Shown piece by piece: positions 22,543 through 26,360 of a stretch of DNA of 26,360 nt (position 1 is its first letter; each line of letters opens with the position of its first letter). The stretch lies in the NCBI GenBank assembly GCA_002309835.1, contig DBYL01000015.1, positions 1 through 26,360 of the forward strand. The letters are read 5' to 3'. The DNA comes from Bacteroidales bacterium UBA1187. GTDB lineage: Bacteria; Bacteroidota; Bacteroidia; Bacteroidales; Paludibacteraceae. The notes under the pieces were generated by a model. It had not been told where the DNA came from and did not search any database. It saw only the letters and a list, made by a program, of their open reading frames with translations. Both the position numbers and the translations under genes were made by a program.

Positions 22543-23721
22543 ATGAAACGAATATTCATCATCGCCGCAGCAGCACTGCTGCTGACCGGCTGTTATTACA
22601 AGACAGATAGTCCGCGCGGGTCGTGGGCCAAAGGATGCGACCTGAGTTGGCTCAGTGAGATGGAGCATGACGGAGTGCTTTTCTATGGAGACGGAATTCC
22701 TGCCGCTGCACAGAAGACCAAAGCTAAAGAGACCAAACGCAAGGCTGACGTCGGCGAGAATGCCCGACCGCAAGGAGCACAAGACTGTATCGCCCTGCTG
22801 CGCGGATGTGGTATGAACTCCGTACGACTGCGTGTCTGGGTGAACCACTCCACAGGATGGAGTAACAAAGACGATATGCTTGCGCTCGCCAAACGTGCAG
22901 CCAAAGCCGGTCAACGCATCATGATCGATATCCATTATTCGGATTTCTTCGCCGACCCCTCACATCAGACAATCCCCGAAGCATGGAAAGACTACGACTT
23001 CGCTACGATGCGCGATGCCGTTCGCGAACATACACTCGATATTCTCTATGCGCTCAAAGAGGAAGGCATCAAACCCGAGTGGGTGCAGATAGGCAACGAG
23101 ACACCTAACGGCATGTTATGGCCCATGGGACGCATCGATGGTGAAGAGACTTCTTCGGAGGCTTGGGACCGCTATGCCGGACTCACGCGTGCCGGTTACG
23201 ATGCCGCTAAAGAGGCATTCTCGGATATCAATGTTATTGTGCATATCGATAATGCCTATGAGTACCGTGACTGGTTCTGGACGAACTTAGCTGCACATGG
23301 AGGTAAGTGGGATATGATTGGCCTCTCGCATTACCCGATGATGGTTGAGTGGTGCCAGAAGCCATGGGAGGAAATGAACCAACTGGCGGAGACAAATGTG
23401 AAAAAGCTGATACACACATGGCATTGCCCGGTGATGATATGCGAGGTAGGCATGTTGAACTATGGAGTCGGATATGAGTACGATTTTACGGCCATGCTAT
23501 CGAATATCGTGATGACCGACTTCGTCGAGCGCATGCAACGCATCGACTCCTGTGCCGGTATCTTCTATTGGGAACCGGAAGTCTATGGCGGTTGGCGTCC
23601 CGCGGAATATAAACCTCTCGGATGGGGCAGTTACAACATGGGCGCCTTCACTCCAGACGGCCACCCGGCACCGGCTTTACGAACTCTCTTATACAGTCAG
23701 AAAGCATGTACCAAAAACTAA
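22543..23721 (+). CDS. GH53 arabinogalactan endo-beta-1,4-galactanase, lipoprotein
   Basis: A 392-residue surface or periplasmic lipoprotein that should cleave beta-1,4-galactan, the side chains of pectin (type I arabinogalactan). It has the signal MKRIFIIAAAALLLTGC with lipid-accepting Cys17. GH53 landmarks follow: GCDLSWLSEME (31-41), NSVRLRVWV (92-100), IDIHYSDFFADPSHQ (128-142), VQIGNETPNGMLWP (181-194, acid/base Glu186), ICEVG (nucleophile Glu301) and FYWEPEVYGGW. A Lys-rich segment at about 53-80 (KTKAKETKRKADV) sits where other members have a short turn before the strand leading to RLRVWV. The gene is embedded in a mixed housekeeping operon, without neighbouring SusC/SusD-like genes. 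It starts 14 bases after the ADH-ALDH stop and overlaps the next gene by 16 bases. Confidence 0.93.
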   Translation: MKRIFIIAAAALLLTGCYYKTDSPRGSWAKGCDLSWLSEMEHDGVLFYGDGIPAAAQKTKAKETKRKADVGENARPQGAQDCIALLRGCGMNSVRLRVWVNHSTGWSNKDDMLALAKRAAKAGQRIMIDIHYSDFFADPSHQTIPEAWKDYDFATMRDAVREHTLDILYALKEEGIKPEWVQIGNETPNGMLWPMGRIDGEETSSEAWDRYAGLTRAGYDAAKEAFSDINVIVHIDNAYEYRDWFWTNLAAHGGKWDMIGLSHYPMMVEWCQKPWEEMNQLAETNVKKLIHTWHCPVMICEVGMLNYGVGYEYDFTAMLSNIVMTDFVERMQRIDSCAGIFYWEPEVYGGWRPAEYKPLGWGSYNMGAFTPDGHPAPALRTLLYSQKACTKN

Positions 23722-24260
23722 AGAACCGCGCCTGGAAAGTTCTCAAGAGCGAGAATATATTACGTCTCGGCCCGTGGTTGTCTGTGCGGCAGGAGTGCGT
23801 AGAACTGCCCAGCGGCACGCAGATCCCGACTTGGTACATACTGGAGTTCCCCGACTGGATCAACGTCATCGCCATCACCAAAGACGGAAAGATGGTGATG
23901 GAGGACCAGTACCGCCACGCGCTGGGCGAGACACATTACGAACTCGTGGCAGGAGTCGTGGACCCGGGTGAGACACCGCTGCACGCCGCACAACGGGAAC
24001 TGAGCGAAGAGACCGGCTACGAAGGCGGAGAATGGAGTTTATTCATGACCCTCTCGCCCAACCCCACGAATCATAACAACCGCTCCTATACCTTCCTCGC
24101 CACAGGCGTAGAGAAGCGTCGTGAGCAACATCAGGAAGCTACAGAAGATATCCACGTTGATGTCATGGAACCTGAACAAGTGCTTGAGATGCTTCGCGAC
24201 GGCGAGATCATACAGGCCCTACACGCCGCACCCTTATGGAAGTACTTCGCAGAAAAATAA
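23706..24260 (+). CDS. Nudix hydrolase, ADP-ribose pyrophosphatase-like
   Basis: A 184-residue Nudix enzyme that hydrolyses a nucleoside diphosphate linked to another group; ADP-ribose or a nucleotide sugar is most likely from its overall similarity to that subgroup. The complete Nudix box GX5EX7REUXEEXGU is visible from Gly83 to Tyr105: Glu89, Arg97-Glu98 and Glu101-Glu102 are present. PTWYILEFPDWINVIAIT and EDQYRHALGETHYELVAGVV before it are typical of the ADP-ribose group. The ATG at 23706 lies inside the end of the galactanase gene (16-base overlap) and gives the usual length. Its own 3' end overlaps the ttcA start by 25 bases. Exact substrate is uncertain. Confidence 0.9.
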   Translation: MYQKLKNRAWKVLKSENILRLGPWLSVRQECVELPSGTQIPTWYILEFPDWINVIAITKDGKMVMEDQYRHALGETHYELVAGVVDPGETPLHAAQRELSEETGYEGGEWSLFMTLSPNPTNHNNRSYTFLATGVEKRREQHQEATEDIHVDVMEPEQVLEMLRDGEIIQALHAAPLWKYFAEK

Positions 24261-24976
24261 CAGCTCGTTTTCATAAGGCCTGCGCAGATTACGGACTTAT
24301 CGCCGACGGGGATCACATCCTCATCGGTCTCAGCGGTGGTAAAGACTCGTTGCTGCTCACCGAACTTCTCGGACGTAGATCGAAGATCTACAAACCGCAC
24401 TTTACCGTCACCGCCCTGCATGTACGCGTCAAGGAACGGGACTACCACTCCGACCTCAGTTACCTCGAGTCTTTCTGCGCCGAAGCCGGCGTTCCACTCC
24501 TCGTTCGCGACGTTGAGATAGGGCCTAACCCCGACCCATCCCTAAAAGGAAGGGAGATTACCAACCCTTGCTTCCTCTGTTCGTGGTACAGACGCAAGGC
24601 GCTTTTCAACGTCGCGCAAGAATTAGGCTGTAATAAGATTGCCTTCGGCCATCATCGTGACGACGTCGCGCAGACCCTGCTGATGAACCTTATCTTCCAG
24701 GGTGCTTTTGCTACTATGCCGCCTATCCTGCAAATGGATAAGATGCCACTGCAGATCATCCGTCCGCTATGCCTCATTGACGAGGCGGACATCATCCGCT
24801 ACGCGGAGTTACGGGAGTATCAGAAGCAAACCAAACTCTGTCCCTTCGAGCACGTCTCTTCGCGCGAAAAAGTTAAAGACCTGCTCGAACAGATCAAACA
24901 ACTCAACCCCGAGGCCATCGACTCCATCTATGGCGCGATGACAAACATCAAATCAGATTATTTACCCAAGATATGA
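24236..24976 (+). CDS. ttcA: tRNA 2-thiocytidine biosynthesis protein TtcA
   Basis: A 246-residue PP-loop ATPase that thiolates cytidine 32 in some tRNAs, using an iron-sulfur cluster. Visible are the PP-loop SGGKDS (residues 33-38), the Cys pair PCFLC (Cys112, Cys115), FGHHRDDVAQTLLMNL (137-152) and a third Cys in TKLCPFE (Cys202). These three cysteines match the cluster ligands known for TtcA and separate it from TilS. The length is close to the shorter members of the family. The start at 24236 overlaps the Nudix gene by 25 bases; no better start is visible. The TGA stop overlaps the next ATG as ATGA. Confidence 0.9.
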   Translation: MEVLRRKITARFHKACADYGLIADGDHILIGLSGGKDSLLLTELLGRRSKIYKPHFTVTALHVRVKERDYHSDLSYLESFCAEAGVPLLVRDVEIGPNPDPSLKGREITNPCFLCSWYRRKALFNVAQELGCNKIAFGHHRDDVAQTLLMNLIFQGAFATMPPILQMDKMPLQIIRPLCLIDEADIIRYAELREYQKQTKLCPFEHVSSREKVKDLLEQIKQLNPEAIDSIYGAMTNIKSDYLPKI

Positions 24977-25344
24977 GTGCATTATATACTATTTTATTAC
25001 TCTTGGCGTCGAATATCTTTATGACGCTGGCGTGGTACGGCCATTTGAAACTCCAACACGAAGGTTTCTTTACCAATGCCACTCCTCTAATCTTTGTGAT
25101 TCTCCTTTCCTGGGGCATCGCATTCTTTGAGTACTGTCTGCAAGTTCCGGCCAACAGGATGGGATTTGAAGGAAACGGCGGACCGTTTACCTTAATGCAA
25201 CTGAAAGTAATTCAAGAAGTTATCACGCTGGTCGTCTTTGTGGTGTTCTCCGTCATCGCTTTTCATATGCCGCTGCGCTGGAACCATTTCGTGGCCTGCC
25301 TACTCCTCATCGCCGCTGTATATTTCGTTTTCGGTTTCAAATAA
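24973..25344 (+). CDS. DUF486 / DMT-like small membrane protein
   Basis: A 123-residue inner-membrane protein with four hydrophobic segments (about 4-22, 35-53, 76-98 and 103-121). It shows the DUF486 pattern: an N-terminal helix ending near AWYGHLK, SWGIAFFEYCLQVPANRMG (46-64) and FTLMQLKVIQEVITLVVF. The family is small and related to drug/metabolite transporters; substrate and role are unknown. It is coupled to ttcA by an ATGA overlap and lies five bases before menA, so it is co-expressed with the menaquinone step. Confidence 0.88.
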   Translation: MSALYTILLLLASNIFMTLAWYGHLKLQHEGFFTNATPLIFVILLSWGIAFFEYCLQVPANRMGFEGNGGPFTLMQLKVIQEVITLVVFVVFSVIAFHMPLRWNHFVACLLLIAAVYFVFGFK

Positions 25345-25348
25345 AGTT

Positions 25349-26218
25349 ATGAGCCCTTATATTCAATCTCTCCGCCTGCGCACCTTACCCCTCTCGATGT
25401 CGGGAATCGTGTTAGGAACCGGTTTAGCTGCCAAAGATAGTCTAACGGGGATGACTCCTGCAGGATGGAGCATTTTTGCGATGGCTATCCTCACCACCCT
25501 TAGCCTGCAGATTCTCAGTAACCTGTCTAACGAGTTAGGCGATGCGCAGAAAGGCACAGACGCGGATCAGCAAGTTCGTGAGGCCTACGGTCTGCAAGCA
25601 GGCACTATCACCGAGCGACAGATAATAACCATGATCTGGCTCTTTGTCGGCCTCTGTATTCTCTTCGGTACTGCACTGATTTACAGTGCTTTCGGTTCGC
25701 TCACAAGCATCCAGAGTATTGTCTTCTTCGGCTTAGGTCTGTTCGCAATGGTCGGCGCTGTCACCTACACCCTCGGCAAGCACAGTTACGGGTATATGGG
25801 CTTGGGTGACTTAGGCGTGTTTATCTTCTTCGGTCTGGTCAGCACTCTCGGCGGTTATTACCTCCAGCTACAAAGTCTGAGCAACGAAGTCATATGGTGC
25901 GGTATCGCTATCGGTCTGCCTTGCATAGGGGTACTGAACCTCAACAACGTGCGCGATATAAATAATGATCGCGCGCACGCCAAGCGCACACTCGCGAGCA
26001 TATTAGGCGTTACGGGCGCGAAGATATACCACACCTGCCTACTGATTCTTTGTCTGACGATCTTTGTCTTTTTGGAACATTTATGGGTACTTGTTGTGGT
26101 TCCTCTCTGGGCATGGCACCTCTGGTTTATATGGTCGCACGAGAGTAGTGCTTTAGACAAACAAATGCCCGTTTTAATGCTCTCTACACTCGTCGTTGCA
26201 ATGCTCGGATGGGTATAA
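25349..26218 (+). CDS. menA: 1,4-dihydroxy-2-naphthoate polyprenyltransferase
   Basis: A 289-residue UbiA-family membrane enzyme that attaches a polyprenyl chain to 1,4-dihydroxy-2-naphthoate to form demethylmenaquinone. The first diphosphate/Mg2+-binding motif is visible as NLSNELGDAQKGTDAD (residues 58-73), and the second as NNVRDINNDRAHAKRTLAS (about 197-215). The remainder is mostly hydrophobic helices, as expected for eight to nine membrane passes, and the length is normal. I chose the ATG at 25349 because the longer frame upstream would overlap most of the DUF486 gene's 3' part and lacks MenA character. It is the last gene of the operon; a T-rich stretch follows but no clear hairpin. 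Confidence 0.92.
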   Translation: MSPYIQSLRLRTLPLSMSGIVLGTGLAAKDSLTGMTPAGWSIFAMAILTTLSLQILSNLSNELGDAQKGTDADQQVREAYGLQAGTITERQIITMIWLFVGLCILFGTALIYSAFGSLTSIQSIVFFGLGLFAMVGAVTYTLGKHSYGYMGLGDLGVFIFFGLVSTLGGYYLQLQSLSNEVIWCGIAIGLPCIGVLNLNNVRDINNDRAHAKRTLASILGVTGAKIYHTCLLILCLTIFVFLEHLWVLVVVPLWAWHLWFIWSHESSALDKQMPVLMLSTLVVAMLGWV

Positions 26219-26250
26219 TTACATTTTTTTTGCATTTTTTTGCTAAAAAA

Positions 26251-26282
26251 TTTGGTCAATTCAAAAAAAAGCAGTACTTTTG
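26251..26282 (+). promoter_or_regulatory. Promoter for the tRNA at the window end
   Basis: TTTG at 26251-26254, 20 bp including a run of A, then TACTTTTG at 26275-26282, about 58 bases before the mature tRNA start. The rest of the 121-base gap after menA contains T-rich sequence and no gene. Confidence 0.75.
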
Positions 26283-26339
26283 CACCCGCTTTTGAAAGAA
26301 AGCAGTGTTCTTTTACTTGATAAAAAGAATAAAAAGTAT

Positions 26340-26360
26340 GCGGAAATAGCTCAGTTGGTA
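26340..26360 (+). tRNA. 5' end of a tRNA, probably tRNA-Gly (truncated by window edge)
   Basis: The last 21 bases read as an acceptor strand (GCGGAAA) followed by TAGCTC and AGTTGGTA of a D arm. This is how Bacteroidota tRNA-Gly genes usually begin. The anticodon lies beyond the window, so the amino acid identity is inferred. Confidence 0.75.

Noticed and set aside
23622..23705. Upstream start for the Nudix gene inside the galactanase gene
   Set aside because: It is a shadow of galactanase coding sequence; the ATG at 23706 gives a normal Nudix length.
25238..25348. Upstream start for menA inside the DUF486 gene
   Set aside because: The extra residues are an out-of-frame reading of the DUF486 gene; the ATG at 25349 gives the normal MenA N-terminus.

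Overview
The window looks like chromosomal DNA from a member of the Bacteroidota, most likely Bacteroidales. Six promoters fit the Bacteroidota consensus (TTTG, about 20 bp, TAnnTTTG). Shine-Dalgarno signals are weak, and the gene content fits the phylum: a menaquinone prenyltransferase, a lipoprotein outer-membrane efflux factor, TamB/Omp85 proteins and a GH53 lipoprotein. I see no prophage, insertion sequence or CRISPR array. The genes look like core or near-core genes with several unusual architectures.

Layout: (1) 15-3404, minus strand: a tight three-gene operon with its own promoter. It encodes a membrane-anchored Cache-SpoIIE phosphatase-HATPase protein, a STAS anti-sigma antagonist, and a RelA/SpoT-type alarmone synthetase. 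(2) 3557-9193, minus strand: a tripartite efflux operon. It encodes an adaptor lipoprotein and then one 1513-residue polypeptide joining a complete RND pump to a complete NodT-type outer-membrane factor; a hairpin terminator follows. (3) 9360-11168, plus strand: YtxH-like protein, holin-like membrane protein and AI-2E family permease, expressed divergently from the efflux operon. (4) 11165-18075, minus strand: small outer-membrane barrel protein, a 1548-residue TamB-Omp85 barrel fusion, and a CPA2-type cation/proton antiporter. (5) 18076-18516: intergenic, with two divergent promoters and a long imperfect inverted repeat. (6) 18517-26218, plus strand: a dense eight-gene operon encoding PfkB kinase, free-methionine-(R)-sulfoxide reductase, iron-ADH/ALDH fusion, GH53 galactanase, Nudix hydrolase, TtcA, DUF486 protein and MenA. 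(7) 26340-26360: the 5' end of a tRNA, probably tRNA-Gly, cut by the window edge.

The most interesting theme is gene fusion across the envelope. The TamB-Omp85 protein would run as one chain from an inner-membrane anchor, through a periplasmic beta-groove, to an outer-membrane barrel. The RND-OMF protein similarly joins an inner-membrane pump to its outer-membrane channel. A third fusion joins ADH and ALDH in the reverse of the AdhE order. Degenerate 7-8 bp tandem tracts also recur at five or six sites, four of them inside coding frames. One lies exactly at the RND-OMF junction, where a two-base difference in one repeat unit removes what would otherwise be an in-frame stop. No homology search was possible; family assignments come from visible motifs and general knowledge.
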